This document shows positions 40,641 to 50,900 of a DNA stretch of 64,000 bases, one piece after another. Under the pieces are notes generated by a model that saw only the letters and a program-made list of their open reading frames with translations, was not told the DNA's origin and did no database searches. The stretch is taken from positions 124,001 to 188,000 of the forward strand of contig NZ_JQJH01000003.1 in NCBI RefSeq assembly GCF_000745425.1, written 5' to 3'. Numbering within the stretch: the stretch's first letter is position 1; each line of letters begins with the position of its first letter. This stretch comes from Beijerinckia mobilis. GTDB taxonomy: Bacteria; Pseudomonadota; Alphaproteobacteria; Rhizobiales; Beijerinckiaceae. Made by a program: the position numbers and the translations under genes.

Positions 40641-41820
40641 TAGCGTTGTCGCGGATGAGAGATCCCCTGTAGAGAATACAGCCTCGTCTCTGCGCTGTTT
40701 GCAGATAGGGATACGGTGGCGTGGGCAGGGAGCGGGAGGTCTCGATCGCGTTTTTTTTGATCTCTGCCATTCCTTACCAAAACAGGGTGTTGCGATTCAT
40801 GGGCTGGTGGTTGAGCCCGTTGAGGCTGGGTTAAGCACCAATGAACTGATCGAATCCTTTACCGCCGAGGATGCGGGTTATATTGGCCGACTTTTTGGCG
40901 CACGCAGGAAAATTGACCAGCTCCTTGCCACGGAAAATATTGATGTTGTCGCCGCTCATTTTGCCTTTCATATCGGGACGGCACTTGATCGCTTGCATGA
41001 TCACCCGCTCGTCATGCATTTTCACGGCCCTTGGGCGGAGGAATCCGCCTTTGAAGGGGAGAGCGAGGTCTCTGTATTCGCTAAGCGTTTAATTGAGAAA
41101 TACGTTTATAGGCGTGCCGAACGGCTCATTGTGCTTTCAAATGCCTTTCGCGATATCCTCGTTCGGGAATACGGTATCGCGCCGGAGCGTATATGTGTCA
41201 TAAGCGGTGGTGTGGATGTTGATCGTTTTCGGTTGCGGTTATCCCGTATTGCGGCGCGTGAAACACTGGGGTGGCCGACAGACCGGCCGATATTAATTAG
41301 TGTCCGACGTATGACAGAGCGAATGGGGTTAGATCGATTGCTTCTCGCCATGCAGACAATCGTGAAAGCTCAACCAGATGTCCTTTTAATGCTGGGCGGT
41401 ACAGGTCATCTTTCCGAATCATTACAAAAACAGTCCAAGGCTTTAGGTCTTGAATCGCATATTCGGTTCCTTGGCTTCGTTCCTGATGCGCTCCTTCCGT
41501 TGGCTTATCGAGCTGCTGATATCAATGTCGTTCCTTCCGTTGCCTTGGAGGGGTTTGGGCTGACTGCAGGAGAAGCCCTGGCTGCCGGAACACCATCGAT
41601 GGTGACCCCAATAGGTGGTTTGCCGGAGGTTGTTGAGGATCTTTCAACAGATCTTATTTTCGCGTCTTCTAAACCCGATGATCTCGCGGCGGGTCTAGTT
41701 GACGCCATAAGCGGTGCTATTTCTTTGCCGACAATAGAAGCCTGTGAGAGCTTTGCATCGCGATTTGATTTAGCGCGGGTTGCTGCAAAAACAGCAGCAA
41801 TCTATCGGGAAGTGGCTTGA
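40630..41820 (+). CDS. Glycosyltransferase family 4
   Basis: This is a GT-B transferase of 396 residues from ATG 40630. The frame is open to 40519, but GAGAGG at 40615-40620 is nine bases before ATG 40630, and the longer form would overlap the preceding gene by over 120 bases. It shows GQGAGGLDRVFFDL (acceptor loop), LISVRRMTERMGLDRLLLAM (about 241-260) and the donor site VPSVALEGFGLTAGEALAAG (about 310-329). Its stop overlaps the next ATG in TGATG. Confidence 0.87.
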   Translation: MLNNSVVADERSPVENTASSLRCLQIGIRWRGQGAGGLDRVFFDLCHSLPKQGVAIHGLVVEPVEAGLSTNELIESFTAEDAGYIGRLFGARRKIDQLLATENIDVVAAHFAFHIGTALDRLHDHPLVMHFHGPWAEESAFEGESEVSVFAKRLIEKYVYRRAERLIVLSNAFRDILVREYGIAPERICVISGGVDVDRFRLRLSRIAARETLGWPTDRPILISVRRMTERMGLDRLLLAMQTIVKAQPDVLLMLGGTGHLSESLQKQSKALGLESHIRFLGFVPDALLPLAYRAADINVVPSVALEGFGLTAGEALAAGTPSMVTPIGGLPEVVEDLSTDLIFASSKPDDLAAGLVDAISGAISLPTIEACESFASRFDLARVAAKTAAIYREVA

Positions 41821-42971
41821 TGCCGAGAAAGATTCTTTTCGTCAACCACACCGGGCAAATGGGCGGCGCAGAAGTCATGCTGGTGACGGTAGCGCACCAC
41901 TATCGTAGCGACTGTCACGTCGTGTTATTTTCCGACGGGCCGTTAAGGCAAAAACTTCTCGAATGCGGCGTTTCTGTCAGCGTGCTTGACAGCGATAAAT
42001 CCATGTTGACAATTTCGCGGCAGGGAGGGTGGCTTGATACACTCTTCTCGGTGCCCGCAGTTCTCAGAACGGCATGGAGTTTAGCCGGTGTAGCTCGGCA
42101 TTACGATCTTCTTTATCCAAATTCTCAAAAAGCTGCCGTCATCACGATGCTGACGGGTGCATTCCTTCGCAAACCCGTGATCTGGTATTTGCATGATATT
42201 CTTTCTGCGGCACATTTCAGCACCTTACAGCGTCGTGTCGTTGTCGGCTTAGCAAATTACACTACGCGATGGGTGTTGACCAATTCGCAAGTCAGCCGAA
42301 ATGCATTCATAGCTAGCGGAGGTGATGAAAATCGTATTTCGGTCGCTCCATGTGGTGTCGACTCGGCACCATTCGATACAGTCACCGAAACGGAGGTCCG
42401 CAATTTCAGGCAAGAGCTTGGCCTTGAGGAGGTTCCAGTCATCGGTTTATTCGGGCGGATCACTCCATGGAAAGGTCAGCATGTGCTGATCGAAGCATTG
42501 ACTCAATTACCTGACGTTCATGCTCTCATCGTTGGGGATTCCCTTTTTGGGGAAGATGTTTATAAACAGGAGCTGAAAGAACTTACCACACGTCTTGGGC
42601 TGCAAGACAGGATCCATTGGCTTGGATTCAGACTGGATGTTCCTCGTCTTATGCGCTCAGTCGATATCATCGTGCATTGTTCCACTTCTCCTGAACCATA
42701 TGGTCTGGTCATTGTCGAAGCCATGTTGGCCAAGCATATCATTATCGCAGCGGATGACGGTGCGTCGCGCGAATTGCTTGGTGATGACTATCCATTTCTT
42801 GTCACACCCGGGGAACCGGAGATTCTTACTAACGCCATAGTACAAGTTCGCTCTTGCAATACAGAAGAAAAAGAATGTCTCGTTGAGAGAAATTTGCAAC
42901 GGGCGCGCACGCTTTTTTCCCCAGAACGTATGCTCTCAGATATCGATCGTATTGTTAGCCAAGTGGGGTGA
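41820..42971 (+). CDS. Glycosyltransferase family 4
   Basis: This GT-B transferase has 383 residues, beginning MPRKILFVNHTGQMGGAEVM with the acceptor-side glycine loop. The donor domain has IGLFGRITPWKGQHVLIEAL (about 206-225) and HCSTSPEPYGLVIVEAMLAK (about 282-301). ATG 41820 shares a base with the preceding stop, so translation is coupled. It is the last transferase before the polymerase. Together with the other transferases in this locus (one GT2 and three further GT4), it suggests a repeat unit of at least five or six sugars if each acts once. Confidence 0.87.
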   Translation: MPRKILFVNHTGQMGGAEVMLVTVAHHYRSDCHVVLFSDGPLRQKLLECGVSVSVLDSDKSMLTISRQGGWLDTLFSVPAVLRTAWSLAGVARHYDLLYPNSQKAAVITMLTGAFLRKPVIWYLHDILSAAHFSTLQRRVVVGLANYTTRWVLTNSQVSRNAFIASGGDENRISVAPCGVDSAPFDTVTETEVRNFRQELGLEEVPVIGLFGRITPWKGQHVLIEALTQLPDVHALIVGDSLFGEDVYKQELKELTTRLGLQDRIHWLGFRLDVPRLMRSVDIIVHCSTSPEPYGLVIVEAMLAKHIIIAADDGASRELLGDDYPFLVTPGEPEILTNAIVQVRSCNTEEKECLVERNLQRARTLFSPERMLSDIDRIVSQVG

Positions 42972-42980
42972 AGTAGCATC

Positions 42981-44447
42981 ATGTCAAAAACCTTAACCCT
43001 GCCATACCGCTCGGGTTTATCCTTGCGATATGAAACCGTCGTTGGCTTGAAACAAGTCTTGGCGATGTTGATGCTTGTGAGCATCACATGGCTTATTGCG
43101 GTCCTTCATCTTGCTATTTTGGCACGGTCTGTTTACCTCGTCGTCGGCGTTGGCTTGGGCATTTATTATATTCGTCGTTCACCTTGGCAATATTTGAGCT
43201 GGGTTCTGTGGTTTTGGACTCTTTCTCCGTTTATGCGCAGAATTTGCGATTATTATTCGCAGCCGGATACGATCAATATTGTTTTGATTACGCCTAATTT
43301 TCTAACTTTGCTCATGTTTCCATCCGTTATAACGAGCAGAACATTGCTGAAAAGGAAGGAAGGCGCGGTGGGGCTCCTGCTGCTTGTTCCGGCGCTTTAT
43401 GGACTTTGCGTAAGCTTTTTGAGAGCTGACATTTATGCGGGTGCTGTCGCCACTCTTGATTGGATCATCCCATTAATATATTATTGGTATATTATAGATA
43501 AGGCTAATTATGTCGAAGAGTGTAAGCCGTATTTGGATGTATTTGTGCCGTTGAGTTTGGGTATTATTTCCCTTTATGGAATTTATCAGAATTTTTATCC
43601 ACCGCCATGGGATGTGCAATATTGGAATTTTTTTAAGGGTGAAGGAGACATATTTAAAGAAGTCCCAATGTTTAGCGTAATGAACAGTGTGGGTGTTTTT
43701 GCGATGTGGCTCGTAATGCTCATCGTGTTATCACTCAATATTGGTGGCATCTTTTCTTTTTTTGCGATGCCCGTTGCCCTTTTGGCGCTTGTTATGACGG
43801 AAGTTCGCGCGGCGCTTGGTACGCTTGCGCTTGCGCTTTTACTCACAATGATATTTGGTCGAGGTCGGCTTGTTTCGTCTCTTTTCGGGGTGCTAATCGC
43901 CATTATGGTCAGTTCTGGCTTGTTCTTGGCCTTGGATTCTGAAGTGTCTTCAAAACTAATTTCGCGTTTTTCATCAGTGGGCGATCTGCAAAATGATGGA
44001 AGTGCGCGGGTCCGCCAAGAATTGTTTTTCAGAACCGGCCCTGAATTTATTGAGTCACATCCCTTTGGTGTTGGCATTGGCGCTGTTGGCAAAGGGGCAC
44101 GCGACGATAAAGGTCGCGATAAAGAAAAGTTCAATGATCTCGACTCTGGTATCATCGCTCCTTTTGTCGTTTTTGGCTGGGCTGCAGGTTTCGTATATTT
44201 TTTCGGGATGGTCGCCGTTGTGATACAAGCTGGTCTTGCGGCATGGCGATCAAAATCGCAACTAGCATTTGTTTTTGCCGTGAATGCAGCAGCGTTTTTG
44301 ATGACCTGTTTGTTTACAGTGGTTATTGGTATTCAGGGGATGATTGTCTGGTTTAGCGCATCCTGTGCTGTGGCCATTGAAATTGCAACTCGAAGTCAAC
44401 GAAATGTGATGAAGGCACGGCGCGAATATAAGGACTGGCGTGTCTGA
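42981..44447 (+). CDS. Wzy/O-antigen ligase-like membrane polymerase
   Basis: This 488-residue inner-membrane protein has about 11-12 hydrophobic helices and a larger periplasmic loop (about residues 325-385). Within the loop, RQELFFRTGPEFIESHPFGVGIG resembles the Wzy_C / O-antigen-ligase signature (H and G-x-G after a conserved Arg). It probably polymerises the repeat units at the outer face of the inner membrane. It starts 9 bases after the last glycosyltransferase. No flippase (Wzx) gene is present next to it. Confidence 0.82.
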   Translation: MSKTLTLPYRSGLSLRYETVVGLKQVLAMLMLVSITWLIAVLHLAILARSVYLVVGVGLGIYYIRRSPWQYLSWVLWFWTLSPFMRRICDYYSQPDTINIVLITPNFLTLLMFPSVITSRTLLKRKEGAVGLLLLVPALYGLCVSFLRADIYAGAVATLDWIIPLIYYWYIIDKANYVEECKPYLDVFVPLSLGIISLYGIYQNFYPPPWDVQYWNFFKGEGDIFKEVPMFSVMNSVGVFAMWLVMLIVLSLNIGGIFSFFAMPVALLALVMTEVRAALGTLALALLLTMIFGRGRLVSSLFGVLIAIMVSSGLFLALDSEVSSKLISRFSSVGDLQNDGSARVRQELFFRTGPEFIESHPFGVGIGAVGKGARDDKGRDKEKFNDLDSGIIAPFVVFGWAAGFVYFFGMVAVVIQAGLAAWRSKSQLAFVFAVNAAAFLMTCLFTVVIGIQGMIVWFSASCAVAIEIATRSQRNVMKARREYKDWRV

Positions 44448-44588
44448 ACTTTGTGACAAGGCTTCAGAATATCTGATTATCATAGATGTTCATACCTGGT
44501 TGTAATTTGGCGTTTAATGCTAGGTTTCAACAAGGCAGACTCGTCGAGCTTGGCGACCGCAGGGTGGTGGTGGTTTTTAGCCCGACCC

Positions 44589-44616
44589 CATTGATCCCGA
44601 CTTGTCAGGATCAATG
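44589..44616. terminator. Possible terminator hairpin after the polysaccharide operon
   Basis: CATTGATCC (44589-44597) and GGATCAATG (44608-44616) form a 9-bp perfect stem with a 10-base loop, about 140 bases after the polymerase stop. The expected T-run is missing, so termination is possible but not shown. Confidence 0.35.
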
Positions 44617-44670
44617 AGGCTTAGCACTACAATTGCGTTTTGTGATGATTTCTGGATCTATAGGTGACCA

Positions 44671-45266
44671 TGATTCGAAGCCTGATCGATGGTAGCGCTT
44701 CTGTTGAGACGATGCTGGAACTCCGGGCTTCTTCGCTGCGGGATGCAAAGGAGCGGCTCCGGGCATCATTCACGCGGGAGCGTGTCGAGTTTCCGCCTCG
44801 GACTTTCTGGATGTGCTGATCGGTAACGAGCCGTGCAAAACGGGCGATATGCGGGCCGAAGCGGCGGGTGATCCTGGTCCCCTTGGAGGCAGCAGGTGCT
44901 TTCTAGGCCCGGGGGCAATGGAACGCGGATGCGCTTCGTGATGTCGTCAGAGATTATGTTGTCGAGCATCTTTGCTCCGACGATAGTGTTCTGGTGATCG
45001 ATGAGACGGGCTTTCTGAGTAATGGCTTGGCTTCCTGCGGCGTCGGACGGCAATATATGGGCTCGGTCGGCGAGATCACCCACTGCCAGATTGGAGTGTT
45101 TGCAGCCTATGCCTGCGGCAAACGTCATGCCTTCATTGATCATGCTCTGTATCTGCCAAAGGATTGGACATCGACCTCTGGGGAGCCACGATCTACGCCT
45201 ATATGGGTAATCAATTCTACGAAGAATTGCATACCCTTGAGTTTCCAAACGGACTCTAAAGTATAG
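44671..45266 (+). pseudogene. Broken IS701-like transposase
   Basis: The sequence encodes pieces of a DDE transposase of the IS701 type that only join if frames are changed. An N-terminal piece begins MIRSLIDGSASVETML (frame from 44671). A second piece reads SASDFLDVLIGNEPCKTG in another frame. A third contains the diagnostic VIDETGFLSNGLASCGVGRQY, CQIGVFAAY and LYLPKDW. At least two or three frameshifts lie between about 44780 and 44920. The match to the family stops abruptly at about 45169; the following bases belong to something else (a DIDLWGATIYAYMGNQFYEE-like frame ending at 45257). It is dead and truncated, and marks a recombination junction between the polysaccharide and NRPS/PKS loci. 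Confidence 0.85.
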
Positions 45267-45435
45267 TTCCTCGGGGAGTGTTTGACCAACCTGTTGGGCT
45301 CGGAAAGTTCATAATTGGGTGAACCGCTTTTTTGGGAACGGAAAAGTTGCTAGAAGTGCGAAATATTTTGGAATGTCGTGCGGACGTGCCGAGGTCCCGG
45401 TTAAAATTGATTTATTGCTAAGGTCTTAGTGATTT

Positions 45436-47331
45436 ATGTCTGGAAACAATTTTCTCTTTGCTCGGGTTCATGAGCTTTTTTTCGAACAAGTAAAGCTACG
45501 ACCCAACGCGCTCGCTGTCCGTGATGGCGATAATTTGCTTTCTTATGAAGAATTGGATCGCCAATCGAACCAGTTAGCGCATTTTTTGCTCTTAAATGGT
45601 GTGTCTGCCGGTGATCTTGTCGTTTTATTGACTGGTCGCTCGAGCGAGGCAGTGGTTGCTCTGCTTGCCATTCTCAAGGCTGGGGCCTCCTATCTTCCTC
45701 TTGATCCTGCTTATCCGATCGATCTCCTAGAATTCATGATGCAGGATGCGAAACCGTCCCTTGTTCTCTATGATAAAACCTTTCCATATACTCAGAATTT
45801 CCGTGATTCCCGTGGATTCGATCTAGACTTGGCGCTAGAGGCTGCACGTGGTGAATCCGATCGAGTGCCTGATGTAGGAGGTGATGGCGCAGACCTGGCT
45901 TATGTGATGTATACATCCGGCTCGACGGGGCGGCCAAAAGGCGTCTGTGTAAAGCATCAAGCGGTGGCCCATCTCGTTCTTGGTCAAGATTATGCTCCCT
46001 TTGGACCGGATCAGAAATTTCTCCATTTGGCGCCGCTTGCATTCGATGCCAGCACATTTGAGATTTGGGGCGCTTTGCTTAATGGCGCTAGCATCGGTAT
46101 CGTGGGAGAGGCTCGGCCTTCTCTTGATCAAATTGCCGATGCGCTCGACGCATACAGGATAACAACGGCGTGGTTTACTGCGGGTTTATTTAACTTGTTG
46201 GTGGATCACCGCTTGTCCGCGCTTGAGCATCTTCAATGTATTCTTGCCGGTGGTGAGGCTTTGTCGCCAACGCATGTCGAAGCAGCGTTGAAGGGGCTAC
46301 CACATACGCGTCTTGTCAATGGTTATGGCCCGACTGAAAACACGACATTTACATGTTGTTATTCCATTCCGCCAGAGGGTTGGGGTGGAGGTGCCGTGCC
46401 GATCGGTGTCCCTTTGGTCGGGACTGATGTTTACATCCTTGATGATGGTCTTGTGCCGGTGGCCTCAGGGCAGACGGGTCAGCTCTGTGTGGGTGGACTA
46501 GGTGTTGCGCGAGGATATTTGAATCGGCCGGAATTAACGGCTCAAAAGTTCGTACGAAATCCATTTGATTCAGAAGGGACAACAAACCTTTACTTGACAG
46601 GTGACCTCGTACGTTTGCGTTCTGATGGAATGATCGCGTTTCTCGGCCGTGCAGATCAACAGGTCAAGATCAACGGTAGGCGTATTGAACTTGAAGAGAT
46701 CAGTAATGTGTTGCGTGATGATCCACAGATCGCGGATGCTGTGGTCGTTGTCGATGATTCAAGTGGCGTGAGGCATCTTGTCGCTTATTTGAAGCCAGCG
46801 AAGTACGAAAGCGTATCGACAGCTACTCGATCCGCCTGGGTCGCTTCCGTTCTCGCTCGCCTCGGTCGTGCGTTGCCAGATTATATGGTTCCCCACGAAG
46901 TAGTGGTTCTCGAGACCATTCCTTTAACACCGAATGGCAAGGTCGATAGGCGGCGGCTGCCTCCGCCAGAGAGACCGACGCTACCCTCCGATTCTGATAT
47001 AATCGCTTTGTCGGATTTGGAAAAATTGCTACTTGGAATTTGGAAAAATATTTTGAAGGTTGATTCTATCCCGCTTGACAGGAATTTTTTCGATCTTGGT
47101 GGTACGTCCTTACAGCTGGTCGCCGCTCACGCCGAGATCGAGAAGGAATTGAACAAAAAGTTTCCGTTGGTCGCTTTATTTCAATATTCAAATATTATGG
47201 AACTTGCCAGTTTTCTTGGAGAGACTCGCGTTGATAACGAGCTGGAGTCGGCACGCACCCGCGCATCAAAGCGCAGCGATAATTTGCGGCGATTTCAGAA
47301 AAAAGCGAGTGAGAAGGGTAGCTCGCGTTAG
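45436..47331 (+). CDS. NRPS starter protein: adenylation-thiolation (A-T), valine-type code
   Basis: The 631-residue protein activates one amino acid as its adenylate and loads it on its own carrier. The adenylation domain (about residues 10-520) has YTSGSTGRPKG, FDAS (D204), NGYGPTE, YLTGDL and the terminal TPNGK lysine. The thiolation domain (about 528-605) has GGTSL with the phosphopantetheine serine S558. Aligned by hand to GrsA, the specificity positions read D-A-F-W-L-G-G-T-F-K, a known valine-type code. There is no condensation domain, as fits a starter, and the tail after residue 605 is basic, perhaps a docking segment. GC content looks lower than in the next gene. 593 bases separate them. 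Confidence 0.92.
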   Translation: MSGNNFLFARVHELFFEQVKLRPNALAVRDGDNLLSYEELDRQSNQLAHFLLLNGVSAGDLVVLLTGRSSEAVVALLAILKAGASYLPLDPAYPIDLLEFMMQDAKPSLVLYDKTFPYTQNFRDSRGFDLDLALEAARGESDRVPDVGGDGADLAYVMYTSGSTGRPKGVCVKHQAVAHLVLGQDYAPFGPDQKFLHLAPLAFDASTFEIWGALLNGASIGIVGEARPSLDQIADALDAYRITTAWFTAGLFNLLVDHRLSALEHLQCILAGGEALSPTHVEAALKGLPHTRLVNGYGPTENTTFTCCYSIPPEGWGGGAVPIGVPLVGTDVYILDDGLVPVASGQTGQLCVGGLGVARGYLNRPELTAQKFVRNPFDSEGTTNLYLTGDLVRLRSDGMIAFLGRADQQVKINGRRIELEEISNVLRDDPQIADAVVVVDDSSGVRHLVAYLKPAKYESVSTATRSAWVASVLARLGRALPDYMVPHEVVVLETIPLTPNGKVDRRRLPPPERPTLPSDSDIIALSDLEKLLLGIWKNILKVDSIPLDRNFFDLGGTSLQLVAAHAEIEKELNKKFPLVALFQYSNIMELASFLGETRVDNELESARTRASKRSDNLRRFQKKASEKGSSR

Positions 47332-47924
47332 TTCAATTTATATTGTGGTATTTCTGGGCGAGTTTCTTTGCATTGATTCTTGATATAACTGCACTGTATT
47401 GCTATAAAATACTATATTGAAGCCCGTTAGAATTTCTGTGTTTATAAATCATTGGTAATTATGGAAATTATTGTTGATCTAGAAGCAGGTGTTTTCTGTG
47501 ATAGGAAATTCAAAATTATAAATTGATCTTGAAATTCCCAAAAAAATCTACTGTGGAAGATGAATGATGATATGTCGGAGTATTTTAACTATTAGGTATT
47601 TGCTACAAAAATAAGCTCTTTTAATGGATTTGAATATTATGGTGCCTGCGTCGATTTAAATGCGCAGGGGCATGTTTGGAACTTTCCGAATTGCTCCATC
47701 TTGTTGAATCGGGCTGTTCTGCTCACAGTGCCATTTGTGCCGCTAGCAAAATAGTTTGCTAGCGTGCATCTTTGATTAGAGGTTAGGCATCTCCGAATTA
47801 GTATAATATATTGCGACCAATAGGGAGTGAGGAAATTTCAGTACTGAACTAAGGTCGTTGCCGTGCGGCTTGGTAGCAAAATGAAATTTTCATAAAATGC
47901 ATCAGTTAGCTTTGGGGACATCCG
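47332..47924. promoter_or_regulatory. AT-rich intergenic region with candidate promoters upstream of the PKS-NRPS gene
   Basis: These 593 bases contain no gene; in particular no MbtH-like ORF. TTGATA (47380-47385), a 17-base spacer and TATAAA (47403-47408) match a sigma-70 promoter well. A perfect TATAAT lies at 47802-47807, 118 bases before the start codon, but without a good -35 at the right distance. In such AT-rich DNA chance matches are expected, so neither is established. The region implies that the large gene may be transcribed independently of the starter gene. Confidence 0.35.
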
Positions 47925-50900
47925 GTGACAAAGGATGACAATCGGTCTTACGAGGAACAGGCACTACCGGAAGGGGCTATTGCTATCATCGGCGTGTCGG
48001 GCCGGTTTCCTGATGCGGCTAACATAAGCGAATTCTGGCAGAATATCAAAGCGGGTCGCGATTGTGTTTCTCGTTTCGTGGATAATGAGCTCGATGATGC
48101 CTTTCCGCCGGAGGTTCGTGGTGCGCCCAATTTCGTAAAGGCGCGACCAATTCTCAAGGATGTTGATCTGTTTGACGCGTCCTTTTTCGGCATGCACGCT
48201 CGAGAAGCGGCCTTAACGGACCCGCAACACCGCCTATTTCTTGAATGCGCCTGGGAAGCGCTTGAAGATGCGGGTTATGACCCGGCGACCTATCCGGAGG
48301 CGATTGGTGTATTCGCTGGCTGTAGCACGAATACCTATTTTTTGAACAATGTCTGCGCTGATCGGTCTGTCATCGACGACTTCACGAGTAATTTCCAGCT
48401 AGGAAATTATCCCATGCTCGTCGGTGAGGGGCAGGAGTTTCTCGCGACTAAGGCGGCTTATAAACTTGATCTGCGCGGTCCCGCGGTCAGTGTCGGGACG
48501 GCCTGCTCGACCTCGTTGACTGCCGTTGCACAAGCCTGTCAAGGCTTATTGTTATATCAAGCGGATATGATGCTTGCGGGTGGTGTATCGATCAGTTTCC
48601 CGCAACAGCGTGGTTATCTCTATCAGGAAGGCGGTATGGCATCGCCGGACGGGCTTTGCCGGCCATTCGATGCCGATGCTGCCGGAACTGTATTCGGGAG
48701 CGGTGTTGGTGTCGTTGTGCTGAAGCGGCTCGAGGATGCGATATCTGATGGTGATCAGATTTACGCCGTGATACGTGCTGCTGCAATCAATAATGATGGC
48801 AGCGGAAAAGCTGGCTATACGGCGCCAAGTATTGATGGCCAGGCTAATGTTATTCTCGCCGCGCATGCCATGGCTGGTATCGATGCACGCTCGATTGGCT
48901 ATGTAGAGTGCCACGGTACGGCGACGCCTTTGGGTGATCCGATCGAATTCTCCGGTCTTGTCAAGGCGTTCCGGTCGACGACCTTGGACAGAAATTTCTG
49001 TGTTCTGGGATCGGCAAAGGCAAATGTCGGTCATCTCGACGCCGCTGCGGGCGTAGCTGGTCTCATCAAGACCGTATTGACGCTTCGCGACGGAGAAATA
49101 CCTCCGCTTTTGCACTTTACCTCCCCAAATCCGCAAATTAATCTAAGCGACAGTCCCTTCCTCATCAATAAGGAAACAATTCCGTGGCGACGGTCAGGGA
49201 CACCTCGGCGCGCCGGTGTCAGTGCGTTTGGCGTCGGAGGGACCAATGTTCATCTCGTTATCGAGGAAGCGCCACTTTTGGAGGCTGCCGGCGATGCGGA
49301 CTCTTTGAATGCCGCCTATATTCTTCCGCTTGCGGCACGCAGTCCGGAAGCCCTCGATGAGATGAGGCGGAGGCTTGCCGAGCGGCTGGCGAGCGATCCT
49401 AAGCTCTCGCTGGATGACGTTTCCCATACATTGCAGATCGGTCGGCGTCATTTCACTCATCGCACGATGATTGTCTGCCGTGATGTGTCCGATGCGATTG
49501 GCGCGCTGACGGCTAGTGAGGGAAGAGTGAAGCCGACAATCGCAGCGCCACACCCAACGCTCGCATACATGTTTCCGGGTCAGGGTACTCAGTATCCCGG
49601 TATGGGGGCGGAGCTTTATGAGACGCAGCCGGCGTTCCGCGATATTATTGATAAGGGCGCTGATTTTCTCCGGTCCAGAATTGGCCTCGACCTGCGCGAT
49701 CTGCTCTACGGGCCGCAGGCAAGTAAGACAGAAAATCAGGAGCGGTTGCGCTCAACGCTCTTTGCGCAGCCGGCGTTGTTTCTCGTCGAATATGCAACGG
49801 CTAATCTTTTCGCCCATTGTGGGTTCCAGCCGAATGTCATGATTGGCCACAGCATCGGCGAATTTGTCGCCGCGACTTTGGCATCAGTGATGACATTCGA
49901 GGAGGCTCTTGGCTTCGTCGCGGAACGTGCCCGTCTGATGTATGCCGCTCCGGTCGGCGGAATGTTGAGCGTTCGGCTTGCTGAGGCGGATCTCGCGACG
50001 ATCCTGCCGGAGGAACTGGATATTGCGGCGGTGAACGCTCCGGCGCTTTGTGTTGTCTCCGGCCGGCTCGATGCTATCGAGCAATTTGCTGATGATCTCG
50101 CTCGGCGGGATGTCGTCGCTCGTCGCCTTCATACGTCGCATGCTTTTCATTCTCGGATGATGGATCCTGTCGTCGCGGAACTTGCGGAGACGGCATCGAG
50201 GATAAGATTTCGGGCGCCGAAAATACCTTATGTATCCTGCATCACCGGGCGCTGGATCTCCGAGGCGGAGGTGACTTCACCGCTGTATTGGACGCAGCAT
50301 TGCCGCAGAACAGTCCGTTTTGCCGAGGCTCTGCAAAACCTTCGGGCCGAGGGCAATCCCATCTTGCTGGAAGTCGGCGCGGGGCAGACATTGACTACGC
50401 TGGCAAATCAGGCGGCGGCATGGAGGAAAAAGGAAACGACGGGTGAGACCGGGGAAATTCGTAAACCTGCGATTTCTTCCCTGCCGGATGCTACGCGTGG
50501 GACAATCGAGACCCAGGCATTTGCGGAGGCGGTTGGGCGTCTCTGGATGGAAGGCTTCGAACCGGACTGGGAGGCTATTCACACCAGGCCCTGCCGGCGC
50601 GTTTCGCTCCCCACTTATCCTTTTGAGCGGAAAAGGCATTGGATTGATGCACCACAGCCCGCGTGGCGCTCGTTGTCAGATGCGGCGGCGTCGAATGGCG
50701 CACTGACGAGAGATCTGGCATCGGGTCTACCGATCGGCGCGGAAGAGTCCCATATTGCTAAAGAAGTTTTTATGGAGTCGACGATGAATATGATGGCCAA
50801 CCCCAGCGCCGGAAGCGCGTCTCGTGCGCATCGTCTGACGAGAAATGTCCTTGAAATTTTTGAGTCTTTATCCGGAGATCAGATCGCAGCGGATGATTAT

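Noticed and set aside
44994-45266. Functional 90-residue transposase gene
   Set aside because: It is only the middle part of an IS701-like transposase; the N-terminal part is in other frames and the C-terminal catalytic part is missing.
47332-47924. Possible MbtH-like gene in the gap between the two synthase genes
   Set aside because: None of the frames shows the conserved NPFDD or Trp motifs of MbtH proteins.
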